64,000 nucleotides of DNA from Pseudomonas sp. WJP1 (GTDB taxonomy: Bacteria > Pseudomonadota > Gammaproteobacteria > Pseudomonadales > Pseudomonadaceae): the NCBI RefSeq assembly GCF_028471945.1, contig NZ_CP110128.1, positions 2,096,501 through 2,160,500 of the forward strand, written 5' to 3'. The notes under the pieces are model-generated. The model worked only from the letters and a program-made list of their open reading frames with translations, was not told the DNA's origin and did no database searches. Below, piece by piece: positions 8,840 to 17,705 of the stretch. Each line of letters starts with the position of its first letter. Within the stretch, counting starts at the first letter, position 1. A program made the position numbers and the translations under genes.

Positions 8840-9100
8840 TTACCTTATTTGAGTTGGAATAATTGCATGCGGCACATCTGGGTCTTCATGTTCGCGCCTA
8901 CAAAATCCGGATGCATTATTGACGATTAATACAGCAGCGTCGTCATCACCCCGGATCCATACGTTGACCTCTATGGGAGAAGCATAGTATTGGGCTCTAA
9001 GCATTTCTTTTGCTTCCTCCGGAGTGTTGGCTACGATTCTCCCTCCCTGTTTTTCTTCTGGAGTGTTTGTGTAAAAAACCTCATAACTGTACGTAGTCAT
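8840..9100 (-). CDS. Hypothetical protein, 86 residues
   Basis: Not recognised. The product is a small soluble protein (starts MTTYSYEVFYTNTPEEKQGG, ends HAIIPTQIR) with a polar alpha/beta composition and no signal peptide or membrane segment. AAAGGA sits about 9 nt before the ATG, which supports real translation. The surrounding 400 bp is clearly more AT-rich than the flanking operons, suggesting a recently acquired or weakly constrained segment. No functional link to the neighbours is visible. Confidence 0.55.
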   Translation of the reverse strand: MTTYSYEVFYTNTPEEKQGGRIVANTPEEAKEMLRAQYYASPIEVNVWIRGDDDAAVLIVNNASGFCRREHEDPDVPHAIIPTQIR

Positions 9101-9322
9101 TTAATTTTTTCCTTTGCGCATGAAGTTGTGTTGCGATGTTGCGCGGATCCGTTAAATACGACTACTGTGATATCTGACAGTTGTTTAGCGTTTGTTGATC
9201 TCTACAAGTTGTTATTTATGATTTCTCGCGATAACTGGGTTCTGCTATAGCGACAACAATGATCCGGCTTATCTTCGCATCGAACGGGCTGGCACCCGTT
9301 TCCAGGTGCCTCGCCCCTGCAG

Positions 9323-10345
9323 TTAAAGCCAGGCCTTGATTTGCGTGCAAACCGCCTGAGTTGAAACCCCGTAACGATCATGGAGTGTCGGCAGCGCTCC
9401 GGCATCGAGGAACGCGTCGGGCAGGGCGATCTGCCTGAAGGTGGGCGTGACGCCATTGCGCAGCAACACGCCGGCCACTGCTTCGCCCAGCCCACCGATG
9501 ATCGAGCTGTTCTCTGCGGTGACCACCAGGCGCCCCGGTTTGCGGGCTTCGGCCAGAATGGTTTGCTCATCCAGCGGCTTGATCGTCGGCACGTGCAGCA
9601 CGGCGACATCGACGCCGTCCGCTTGCAGCGCTTTGGCAGCCTCCAGTGCGCGCATGGTCATCAGGCCGGTGGAGATGATCAGCACATCGTTGCCGGTGCG
9701 CAGGGTCTTGGCTTTACCGATTTCGAATTGGTAGCCGTACTCGTCCAGCACCAGCGGCACATTGCCGCGCAACAGGCGCATGTAGACCGGTCCCTGGTGC
9801 GCCGCGATGGCGGGCACGGCCTGCTCGATTTCCAGTGCGTCGCACGGGTCGACGATCATCAGGTTGGGCATGGCGCGGAAGATCGCCAGGTCGTCCGTGG
9901 CCTGGTGGCTTGGGCCGTAGCCGGTGGTGAGGCCGGGCAAGCCGCAGACGATCTTGACGTTGAGGTTCTCCTCGGCGATGGCCATGCAGATGAAGTCGTA
10001 GGCGCGGCGGGAGGCGAACACGGCGTAGGTGGTGGCAAAGGGTACGAAGCCTTCACGGGCCATCCCCGCGGCCGCACTCATCAGCAGCTGTTCGGCCATG
10101 CCCATTTGATAAAAGCGATCGGGATGGGCCTTGGCGAAGATGTGCAGGTCGGTGTACTTGGACAGGTCGGCGGACAGGCCGACGATGTCCGGGCGCTGAT
10201 CTGCCAATGCGGCCAACGCATGACCGAACGGCGCGGATTTGGTGGCTTGGCCCTCGGAGGCAATCGAGGCGATCATCGCCGAAGTGGTCAGGCGTTTTTT
10301 GGCCGGCGTAACCGTGGAAGTCGGAGTGTTGGCTGCGTTGCTCAT
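9323..10345 (-). CDS. Transketolase, C-terminal subunit (split enzyme)
   Basis: A 340-residue protein matching the pyrimidine-binding and C-terminal domains of transketolase. It has the catalytic glutamate region FYQMGMAEQLLMSAAAGMA, the GPSHQATDDLAIFRAMPNL block, and the TxENSSIIGGLGEAVA motif in the C-terminal domain. It overlaps the stop of the N-terminal subunit gene by 4 nt (ATGA), so both halves are made from one message. The pair must combine to bind thiamine pyrophosphate between them. Context (SDR dehydrogenase, MFS importer, LysR) indicates catabolism of a particular polyol or keto-sugar rather than the pentose phosphate pathway. Confidence 0.9.
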   Translation of the reverse strand: MSNAANTPTSTVTPAKKRLTTSAMIASIASEGQATKSAPFGHALAALADQRPDIVGLSADLSKYTDLHIFAKAHPDRFYQMGMAEQLLMSAAAGMAREGFVPFATTYAVFASRRAYDFICMAIAEENLNVKIVCGLPGLTTGYGPSHQATDDLAIFRAMPNLMIVDPCDALEIEQAVPAIAAHQGPVYMRLLRGNVPLVLDEYGYQFEIGKAKTLRTGNDVLIISTGLMTMRALEAAKALQADGVDVAVLHVPTIKPLDEQTILAEARKPGRLVVTAENSSIIGGLGEAVAGVLLRNGVTPTFRQIALPDAFLDAGALPTLHDRYGVSTQAVCTQIKAWL

Positions 10346-11190
10346 TGGTTGTTTCCTTCTTCAAGGTTGCTCAGTGCCAGGTCCCATTCGTGTTCTTCGA
10401 CGCGGATGAAGTGGGTCTTTTCGCGGGTCTCGAGGAAGGGCACGCCCTTGCCCATTCTGGTGTCGCAGATGATCACGCGAGGCTGCGCGCCAGGGTGGTT
10501 ACGCGCGGCATCGAACGCGGTGACCAGTGCCTCGAGATCATTGCCATCGACGCGCTGGGTGAACCAGCCGAAGGCCTGCCAGCGATCGACGACGGGTTCG
10601 AACGAAAGGATCTCACTTGAATGACCATCGGCCTGCTGGTTGTTGACGTCGACGATGGCGATCAGGTTGTCCAGCTTCCAGTGCGACGCCGACATCACCG
10701 CTTCCCAGGTCGAGCCTTCATTCAGCTCGCCGTCCGACAACAGGTTGTAGACGAAGGAGGGTGAGCCTTTGCGCTTGAGGCCCAGGCAGGCACCGACGGC
10801 GATGCCCAGGCCCTGGCCGAGCGAACCGCCGGTGATCTCCATGCCCGGGGTGTAGGCGGCCATGCCCGACATCGGCAGGCGGCTGTCATCGGCGCCGTAG
10901 GTTTCCAGTTCGTCCAGCGGGATGATCTCGGCTTCGATCAGGGCCGCATACAGGGCAATGGCGTAGTGACCGATCGACAGGTAGAAGCGGTCGCGGGCTT
11001 CCCATTCCGGGTCTTCGGGCCGGTAGCTCAGGGCGTGGAAGTAGGACACGGCCAGCAGGTCGGCGGCGCCGAGGGCCTGGCCGACGTAGCCTTGGCCTTG
11101 AACCTGACCCATGCGCAAGGCATGGCGGCGAATGTTGTGGGCGCGTTGCGCCAGCGTCGTGGACGACGTGAATGCAGGATGAGCAGTCAT
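10342..11190 (-). CDS. Transketolase, N-terminal subunit (split enzyme)
   Basis: A 282-residue thiamine-diphosphate-binding half of a transketolase. SIGHYAIALYAAL (about 72-84), GSLGQGLGIAVGACLG (122-137) and the ThDP/Mg2+ motif from SDGELNEGS (152-160) to VDVNN (about 180-184) are all present. TTGGAG lies 8 nt before the chosen ATG at 11188-11190. An in-frame codon further upstream was rejected. Its stop overlaps the start of the C-terminal subunit. The order is MFS, N-subunit, C-subunit. Similar split pairs are known for apulose 4-phosphate and other specialised sugars, but no kinase gene is visible here. Confidence 0.9.
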   Translation of the reverse strand: MTAHPAFTSSTTLAQRAHNIRRHALRMGQVQGQGYVGQALGAADLLAVSYFHALSYRPEDPEWEARDRFYLSIGHYAIALYAALIEAEIIPLDELETYGADDSRLPMSGMAAYTPGMEITGGSLGQGLGIAVGACLGLKRKGSPSFVYNLLSDGELNEGSTWEAVMSASHWKLDNLIAIVDVNNQQADGHSSEILSFEPVVDRWQAFGWFTQRVDGNDLEALVTAFDAARNHPGAQPRVIICDTRMGKGVPFLETREKTHFIRVEEHEWDLALSNLEEGNNQ

Positions 11191-11215
11191 GGTGAAACTC
11201 CAATGAATCAACGAA

Positions 11216-12514
11216 TCAACGATTGACCGAGGCGGCGGGGATGCGCAGTACCAACGTGGCCCCGAACAGCAGGACGCCGGTGATCAGGTACATGCCGATG
11301 GCGCTGGAGCCGGTCTGTGTGGTGACCCAGCCGATCAGATAGGGCGAGCAGAAGCCGGCGAGGTTGGCGAAGCTGTTGACCGCCGCGATGCCAGCAGCGG
11401 CGGAGACCCCACCGAGCAGCGTGGTGGGCAGCATCCAGAACATCGACGTCGCGGAGAGAATTCCGGAAGCGGCCAGGCACAGACTGAGAATGGAGAGCAG
11501 TACATTCCCGCCCATCAGCGCCGCCAGGCTCAAGCCGATGGCACCCGCGATCATCGGCACAATGAGGTGCCAGCGACGCTCACGGTGTTTGTCGCCGCTG
11601 CGTCCGGCATACAGCATGGCCACGATTGCGCAGAGGTAGGGCAGGCTGGTCAGGAAACCGATGTGCAGCGGATCGGAAACCCCCGCGTTACGCACCAGGG
11701 TCGGCAGCCAGAAGGTGATGGCGTACTGGCCCATGACCACGCAGAAGTAGATCCCGGCCAGCAACCACAGGCGACGGTCGCGGATGAACTCACCCACCGA
11801 GGCATGGGTGACTTTCTGCTGGTCGTCCTCGGCCAGCTCGCGGCTGATCAGTGCCTTTTCGTCGTCATCCAGCCAACTGGCCTGATGCACGCCGTCCTTG
11901 AGATAGCTCAGCACCAGCAGCCCGATAAGCACCGTCGGCACCGCTTCCAGCACGAACATCCATTGCCAGCCGGCCCAGCCATGCATGCCGGCAAAGTGGT
12001 TCATGATCCAGCCCGAAAGCGGGCCGCCGACCATGCCCGACAGCGGGATGGCGATGAACCACAGCACGGTCATGCGCGCACGCCGGTAGGAGGGAAACCA
12101 GTAGGTCAGGTACAGCAGCAGACCCGGTGCCAGGCCGGCTTCGGCAACGCCGAGCAGGAAGCGCAGGGCGTAGAACTGCCAGGCGGTTTCGACGAAGGCG
12201 AACAGGGCGGAGACGATGCCCCAGGTGATCATGATGCGGGCGATCCAGACCCGCGCGCCGACCTTGTGCAGGATGATGTTGCTGGGCACTTCACAGAGGA
12301 AGTAGCCGATGAAGAACATGCCGGCGCCGAGTCCGTAGACGGTTTCGCTGAGCGCCAGGTCGTTCATCATTTGCAGCTTGGCAAAGCCGACGTTGACCCG
12401 ATCCAGGTAGGCGCACAGGTAGCACAGCATCAGGAACGGCATCAGGCGCCACGCAGTCTTGCGGTAGGCGTTGGAGCGCACGGTCGAAACCGCTTCGAGC
12501 GACAGGGTAGTCAT
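11216..12514 (-). CDS. MFS transporter, ACS family (tartrate/4-HPA permease-like)
   Basis: A 432-residue, 12-helix transporter. The first-helix signature YLDRVNVGFAKLQMM and EAGLAPGLLLYLTYWFPSYRRARM are typical of the tartrate/hydroxyphenylacetate/phthalate branch of the ACS family. The ATG at 12512-12514 matches the family start. It is immediately upstream of the split transketolase genes (25 nt) and downstream of the SDR gene, all on the same strand, so it likely imports the substrate of this pathway. Confidence 0.87.
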   Translation of the reverse strand: MTTLSLEAVSTVRSNAYRKTAWRLMPFLMLCYLCAYLDRVNVGFAKLQMMNDLALSETVYGLGAGMFFIGYFLCEVPSNIILHKVGARVWIARIMITWGIVSALFAFVETAWQFYALRFLLGVAEAGLAPGLLLYLTYWFPSYRRARMTVLWFIAIPLSGMVGGPLSGWIMNHFAGMHGWAGWQWMFVLEAVPTVLIGLLVLSYLKDGVHQASWLDDDEKALISRELAEDDQQKVTHASVGEFIRDRRLWLLAGIYFCVVMGQYAITFWLPTLVRNAGVSDPLHIGFLTSLPYLCAIVAMLYAGRSGDKHRERRWHLIVPMIAGAIGLSLAALMGGNVLLSILSLCLAASGILSATSMFWMLPTTLLGGVSAAAGIAAVNSFANLAGFCSPYLIGWVTTQTGSSAIGMYLITGVLLFGATLVLRIPAASVNR

Positions 12515-12611
12515 GATGGTCTGATCTCTTGTTTTTATTGACCGCCAGGCTTGTGGCCCGGCTGCGTCGTCGATCCAGAACCGCACGGGCCGCGAGGCCC
12601 GTCAGCTGTCA

Positions 12612-13361
12612 TCAGTGAATCAGCATGCCGCCGTTCACATCCAGGGTGATGCCGGTCAGGTAAGAGGATAGGTCGCAGGCGAGGAACAGCGCCGCGTTGG
12701 CCACATCCTGCGCCTCACCCAGGCGTCCGAGGGGGATGCCATCGATGATCGCGTGGCGGCGTTCGTCCTGCATCAGGCCGCCGGTGATATCGGTATGGAT
12801 CAGGCCGGGGGCAATGGAGTTCACGCGCACCTTGTCCGGGCCCAGCTCGCGCGCCATGGCTTTGGCCAGGCCCAGCACACCGGCTTTGGCGGCGCTGTAG
12901 TGCGGGCCACCGAAAATGCCGCCGCCCCGTTGAGCGGACACCGACGACATGCACACGATGCTGCCGGACGACTGCTGGCGCATGACCGGGATCACCGCCT
13001 GGGACATCAGCAACGTACCGCGCAGGCTGACGTCCAGCACCTTGTCGTAATCCGCAGGGCGGATGTCCAGGGTCTTGAGGGGTTGGGTGATGCCGGCGTT
13101 GTTGATGAGGATGTCGATGCGACCGAAGTGCTCGATGATTGTCGCGACCGCCTGCTGCACCTGGGATTCGTCCGCGACGTTGGCGGCCAGGCCCAGATGG
13201 CCTTCGCCCAGGGAGGCCGCGGCATCGCGTGCGGCGGATTCGTCCAGATCGAGAATCACCACGCTGGCGCCCTGTTGCGCGAAAGTGGTCGCGGTAGCGC
13301 GGCCGATGCCACGTGCGGAAGCTGCACCGGTGATGATCGCGACTTTGCCTTGAAGAAGCAT
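12612..13361 (-). CDS. SDR-family oxidoreductase
   Basis: A 249-residue classical short-chain dehydrogenase. It has the Rossmann motif TGAASARGIGRA at about residues 10-21, NNAG, and a catalytic YSAAKAG (Tyr-x3-Lys). The C-terminal SYLTGITLDVNGGMLIH is typical. It would oxidise or reduce a polyol or keto-sugar with NAD(P). It is the promoter-proximal gene of the operon SDR-MFS-transketolase N-transketolase C and diverges from a LysR gene. The ATG at 13359-13361 begins the usual LLQGKVAIITG. Upstream in-frame codons lie in the promoter region. Confidence 0.87.
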   Translation of the reverse strand: MLLQGKVAIITGAASARGIGRATATTFAQQGASVVILDLDESAARDAAASLGEGHLGLAANVADESQVQQAVATIIEHFGRIDILINNAGITQPLKTLDIRPADYDKVLDVSLRGTLLMSQAVIPVMRQQSSGSIVCMSSVSAQRGGGIFGGPHYSAAKAGVLGLAKAMARELGPDKVRVNSIAPGLIHTDITGGLMQDERRHAIIDGIPLGRLGEAQDVANAALFLACDLSSYLTGITLDVNGGMLIH

Positions 13362-13561
13362 GGAAGAGTACCTCGGATGATTGTTTTTATGAGTCGATCC
13401 ACCAGGAACCGATGACTCAGCTTGTTCTCCAGGGTGACCTTGAGCAATAACGCGAACTTCACTGGGTGCTGAAAAAAATTCAGCACTCGCCAGCGAAGTA
13501 TCGGGATGATTGAATGACGAAACGCCCGGTTTATGTAACTTGCAGCGGAATAACCACAATC

Positions 13562-14476
13562 ATGCGCTCATCCGACGATGCACCTGTGATACTGCCACCC
13601 CTGAAAGCCATTCAGGCCTTCGAGCAGACAGCCCGTTTCGGCAATGTCGCTCGCGCCGCTGAATTGCTCGACCTGACACCCTCGGCGGTCAGTCACCAGC
13701 TGGCCAAGCTGGAGGCGTTGATCGGGCGCCAGTTGTTTTTCCGGACCGCCAGGGGCGTGACCCTGACGCCGGTCGGCGAGCAATACCTGACGGAGGTTTC
13801 CGGCATCCTGCACAGCCTCGCCGTGGCTACCGAACGCGCCACCAGCGACGTCAGCCTCGATTGCCTGCGGCTGCACTCATCGCCCAGTTTCGGCCTGCTG
13901 TGGCTGATGCCGCGCCTTGAACAGTTTCGCGAGAGCCACCCGGATATCCAGCTCAACCTTTCGTGTTCATACGAATCGCTGCACTTCAGCCGCGACAAGA
14001 TCGACGTCGACATCCGCCATGGCATGCCCAATTGGCCGAGCTACGAAGTACGCACGATTCGCAATGAACGGATTGCGGTCATGGCTTCCCCGAAGTTGCT
14101 GGAAAAACACCCGATCCGCAGCGCTGCGGATTTGCTCGACAGCCAGTTGATCCTGTCGGAGGCGACGCTGATCAAGTGGCCACAGTTGTTCGCCCAGCAC
14201 GGCGTCTCACGCCCGGAAAAACCCTACACCCTCAGCTTCGACCGTTCCTACATGACCCTGGAAGCCGCCAGTCACGGGCTTGGTTTTGCCCTCGAAAGTA
14301 CCTTGCTGGCGCAGGACTATCTGGCACGTGGTGCATTGGTCGAGGTGGGACCTGCGTTGAGCGCGCCGATCACCGCGCACCACCTGGTGTTTCCCCGCGC
14401 TCACTCGAACTTTCCCCGCGTAAGGCGTTTTCTGGAGTGGATGCAAAAAGAGTTGGGGCATGACTTCAGCTACTGA
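13562..14476 (+). CDS. LysR-family regulator, GcvA-like
   Basis: A 304-residue regulator starting MRSSDDAPVILPPLKAIQ, then the helix-turn-helix GNVARAAELLDLTPSAVSHQLAKLE. The effector domain has the GcvA/AmpR-type features LPRLEQFRESHPDIQLNL and DVDIRHG. An in-frame ATG at 13514 would add 16 residues of non-family sequence, so the ATG at 13562 was preferred. It diverges from the SDR-MFS-transketolase operon and is its likely activator. It converges with the next LysR gene, 7 nt apart. Confidence 0.83.
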   Translation: MRSSDDAPVILPPLKAIQAFEQTARFGNVARAAELLDLTPSAVSHQLAKLEALIGRQLFFRTARGVTLTPVGEQYLTEVSGILHSLAVATERATSDVSLDCLRLHSSPSFGLLWLMPRLEQFRESHPDIQLNLSCSYESLHFSRDKIDVDIRHGMPNWPSYEVRTIRNERIAVMASPKLLEKHPIRSAADLLDSQLILSEATLIKWPQLFAQHGVSRPEKPYTLSFDRSYMTLEAASHGLGFALESTLLAQDYLARGALVEVGPALSAPITAHHLVFPRAHSNFPRVRRFLEWMQKELGHDFSY

Positions 14477-14483
14477 TTTTGCG

Positions 14484-15440
14484 CTACTTCATCATCAACT
14501 CGGCCAGCTCCCGTTCGCGCCGGGTGACTTCCTCTTCCACCGCCCGCACTTCGCGCATGTAGGCCTCCACGGCGGGGGGCAGCGAGCGCTCCTTGAGCGA
14601 GATGAAACCGTAATGGGTGTGCGACGCCTGATCGTGGATGGGCAGCGGGACGATTTCACCCGCCAGCAACTCCCGCTCGAAGGTCGTCAACGTGCCGACG
14701 GCCAATGCATTACTGTTCGCCGCGAATTGAACGATCTGCATGGGCACGTCAATTTCGATCGCCGGCACGAAGTCGCCGGTCACTGTGTCATAGGCGCCGG
14801 CGCAGCCTAAGGTCGCGCGCGACAGAAGGCCGGCCAGGCGGGACGGAATGCGCGACGCCACCCAGGGGTAATCGAGTGCTTGCGCCCGCTTCAGGGAGCG
14901 TTGCGCAAGCAACGGATGGCCGGGCCGGCAAAACAGGCGCCCCTGATGCTCACCCAACAGCTCGCAATTGAATTCCTTTTCGCCTTGCAAGGCGCTGATT
15001 TCAGCGATCCCCAGATCCACCACACCGCTGGCGACCTGCTGCGCAACCTCTCGCCAACCGGCGACATGGGCCGTCACCTTGAGGTTCGGATGGCGGGCAT
15101 GCAACCGGGCAATGGCGCGGTAGCCGCTGATCACACTGGGGTACGGCCCCAGGGCCACCTTGAGTGTGCCGATGTCGCCAACCGCCAGCAGGGCGATGTC
15201 CCGCCGAAGGTCCTCTTCGGCCATCAACAAGCGCTGGCTTTTGCCCTGCAGCACCTGACCGAACGCCGTCAGGGTCACGCCCTCGGTGCGTCGATCGAAC
15301 AGTGTAACGCCGAGCTCCTGCTCCAGCAGCTGGATACTTTTACTGAGCGCCGGTTGCGAAACGCCCAACGCTTTGGCGGCCTGACCGAAGTGTGCATGTT
15401 CAATCAGCGCCAAAAACTGGCGTAGGCGGCGCGGGGTCAT
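14484..15440 (-). CDS. sdsB1: LysR-family regulator, SdsB1-like
   Basis: A 318-residue LysR protein with N-terminal RRLRQFLALIEHAHFGQAAKALG and QPALSKSIQLLEQELGV. It diverges from the alkylsulfatase gene, exactly the arrangement of sdsB1/sdsA1 in P. aeruginosa, where SdsB1 activates the sulfatase in the presence of SDS. The symbol is given from position and family. The C-terminal effector domain is otherwise generic. A candidate operator lies just upstream of its start. Confidence 0.75.
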   Translation of the reverse strand: MTPRRLRQFLALIEHAHFGQAAKALGVSQPALSKSIQLLEQELGVTLFDRRTEGVTLTAFGQVLQGKSQRLLMAEEDLRRDIALLAVGDIGTLKVALGPYPSVISGYRAIARLHARHPNLKVTAHVAGWREVAQQVASGVVDLGIAEISALQGEKEFNCELLGEHQGRLFCRPGHPLLAQRSLKRAQALDYPWVASRIPSRLAGLLSRATLGCAGAYDTVTGDFVPAIEIDVPMQIVQFAANSNALAVGTLTTFERELLAGEIVPLPIHDQASHTHYGFISLKERSLPPAVEAYMREVRAVEEEVTRRERELAELMMK

Positions 15441-15443
15441 GTC

Positions 15444-15459
15444 ATAACCTTTGTGTTAT
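15444..15459. promoter_or_regulatory. Candidate LysR box (ATAAC-N6-GTTAT)
   Basis: ATAAC at 15444-15448 and GTTAT at 15455-15459 form a 5-bp inverted repeat containing a T-N11-A core. It sits 4 bp before the sdsB1-like start and about 125 bp before the sulfatase start. That is the expected place for autoregulation and divergent activation by a LysR protein. Confidence 0.45.
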
Positions 15460-15585
15460 CAATATGGCTCGAAACGGAATTTTTCGTAATCAAATGAATA
15501 TGCTATTCCTTGCCGGGCGGGTCAAGACGAGTAAGCAAAAGCCCGCGCCATCAAAGGCATCGATACTCTGGCGAAGGAACATTTC

Positions 15586-17604
15586 ATGAACAACAAGACC
15601 CTCAGTTGCGCGCTGGCCGTCGCACTGTCCACGGGCTTCAACCCCAGCATTTTTGCTGCTCAGACAACTGCCGTGCCGGCCGCGATTGAGCATTTCGATA
15701 ACAAGGGCAAGTCGCCATCGACCTACACCATCGAATATCAGAAGGGCGTGCGCGAGACGCTGCCTTTTGCAGACAAGCGCGATTTTGAAGAGGCCAAAAA
15801 AGGCTTCATCGCAGCCCCGGCCTACAACAAGATCATGGCCGATGCGGGGAACGTCGCCTGGAACATGGGCAGCTACGATTTCCTGCTCGACGGCAAGGAC
15901 TTCGACACGATCAATCCTTCGCTGCAGCGCCAGGCCGTGCTCAACATGGCCTATGGTCTGTACGAGGTGGTGCCGGACCGGATCTATCAGATCCGCGGCT
16001 TTGACCTGGCCAATATCACGTTCATCAAGGGCGACACCGGCTGGATCGTTTTCGACACCCTGACCTCAAAGGAAACCGCCAGGGCGGCGCTGGCATTCAT
16101 CAACGAAAAACTGGGCAAGCGCCCGGTCGTGGCCGTGGTGATTTCCCACTCCCATGCCGACCACTTTGGCGGTGTGCGTGGCATCGTCGAGGAAGCGGAC
16201 GTGCGCAGCGGCAAGGTCGAGCTGATCGCCCCCGTGGGTTTCATGGAGCATGCGGTCGCGGAAAACGTCTACGCCGGCAATGCCATGAACCGACGCGCGT
16301 TCTTTCAATACGGCCTGCTGTTGCCGCGCAGTCCCTACGGTCATGTCGACATGGCCATCGGCAAAAACGCCGCCGCCGGCAACATGGGCCTGATCGAACC
16401 TAATCGATACATCGAAAAGGATTTCGAAAGCCTGACCATCGACGGCGTACAAATGGACTTCCAGAACACCCCAGGCACCGAAGCACCGTCGGAAATGAAC
16501 ACCTGGTTCCCGCAATTCAAGGCGTTCTGGGCTGCCGAGAACATCACTGGCACCATCCACAACATCTACACCCTGCGCGGTGCCCTGGTACGTGATCCGC
16601 TGGTGTGGTCGAAGAACATCAACAACGCCCTGTACCTCTACGGCCAGCAGGCGGATGTGATGCTCGCCGCACACAACTGGCCACGCTGGGGCAATGAACG
16701 GATCCAGGAAGTGATGCGCGCGCAACGCGATGCCTATGCCAACTTGAACAACGCCGTCCTGCACGCGGCGAACCAGGGCGTCACCATCAACGAGATCCAC
16801 AATGTCTACAAGTTGCCCGAGAGCCTGAAGAACAACTGGGCGACACACAGCTATCACGGCTCGGAAGAACACAACAGCCGCGCGGTGATCAACCGCTACC
16901 TGGGTTACTGGGATGCCAACCCGGCCACGCTGATGCCGCTGTCACCGAAAGACTCGGCACCGCTGTACGTCGAAATGATGGGCGGCGCAGCCAAGATCAT
17001 GGCCAAGGGCAAAACCTTGTTCGACCAGGGCAAATACCGCGAAGCCTATGAGATTCTCAATAAACTGGTGTACGCCGAGCCGCAAAACACCCAGGCCAAG
17101 GACCTGCTGGCGGACGTCTATGAGCAGGTGGGCTATCAGAAGGAAAGTGCCGGCGTACGCAACAGCTTCCTCGCAGCCGCCTATGAATTGCGCCACGGCA
17201 TGCCCAAGGGCCGGGCGCCAAAAACCGGACCGGACATGATCCGCGCCATGAGCACAGAGTTGTGGCTCGAATATCTCGGCATCTGCCTGGATGGCAGCAA
17301 GGTGGCGGACCTGCATTTCGTCCTGAACCTCAAGACCCCGGATAATGGTGAACAGTTCGTGGTGGAGCTGAGCAATTCAACGCTGACCAGCATCAAGGGC
17401 CAGCAGGCAAAAAACCCCGACCTGACCCTCACCCTCGATCGCTCGGCGCTTGAAGGCGTGATGGCGAAGACAGTCAGCCTCGATCAGCTCGTCGCGGACG
17501 GCAAGGCGACCTTTGAAGGCGATCGCAAACCGTTCGCCCAACTGATGGCTGCCATGACCCCGTTCACCCCGGACTTTGAACTGCTGCCGGGGACGAAGCA
17601 GTAA
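15586..17604 (+). CDS. sdsA1: SdsA1-like linear primary alkylsulfatase
   Basis: A 672-residue secreted or periplasmic sulfatase with a signal peptide (about residues 1-24, ending IFAAQ). The metallo-beta-lactamase domain carries the di-zinc motif HSHADH at about 188-193, and the glutamate-rich PGTEAPSEMN follows near 300. A dimerisation/TPR-like region (MAKGKTLFDQGKYREAYEIL) and a C-terminal SCP2-like lid domain complete the SdsA1 architecture. It hydrolyses SDS-like alkyl sulfates to alcohol plus sulfate, giving carbon and sulfur. ATG at 15586 follows GGAACATTTC. It is divergent from the LysR gene and followed by a hairpin. Confidence 0.92.
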   Translation: MNNKTLSCALAVALSTGFNPSIFAAQTTAVPAAIEHFDNKGKSPSTYTIEYQKGVRETLPFADKRDFEEAKKGFIAAPAYNKIMADAGNVAWNMGSYDFLLDGKDFDTINPSLQRQAVLNMAYGLYEVVPDRIYQIRGFDLANITFIKGDTGWIVFDTLTSKETARAALAFINEKLGKRPVVAVVISHSHADHFGGVRGIVEEADVRSGKVELIAPVGFMEHAVAENVYAGNAMNRRAFFQYGLLLPRSPYGHVDMAIGKNAAAGNMGLIEPNRYIEKDFESLTIDGVQMDFQNTPGTEAPSEMNTWFPQFKAFWAAENITGTIHNIYTLRGALVRDPLVWSKNINNALYLYGQQADVMLAAHNWPRWGNERIQEVMRAQRDAYANLNNAVLHAANQGVTINEIHNVYKLPESLKNNWATHSYHGSEEHNSRAVINRYLGYWDANPATLMPLSPKDSAPLYVEMMGGAAKIMAKGKTLFDQGKYREAYEILNKLVYAEPQNTQAKDLLADVYEQVGYQKESAGVRNSFLAAAYELRHGMPKGRAPKTGPDMIRAMSTELWLEYLGICLDGSKVADLHFVLNLKTPDNGEQFVVELSNSTLTSIKGQQAKNPDLTLTLDRSALEGVMAKTVSLDQLVADGKATFEGDRKPFAQLMAAMTPFTPDFELLPGTKQ

Positions 17605-17643
17605 CTCCGATTGCGCGGCTGATCCTGGCAATGGACAGATAGT

Positions 17644-17672
17644 CGGGCGCGTCTGTGGGTTGGACGCGCCCG
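17644..17672. terminator. GC-rich hairpin after sdsA1
   Basis: CGGGCGCGTC at 17644-17653 pairs with GACGCGCCCG at 17663-17672. It lies between the convergent sulfatase and aminotransferase genes. No T-run follows, so it may be a weak or bidirectional terminator. Confidence 0.5.
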
Positions 17673-17705
17673 TCGAAGATCAGTGCCATGGGCCGGCGTG
17701 AGGGC

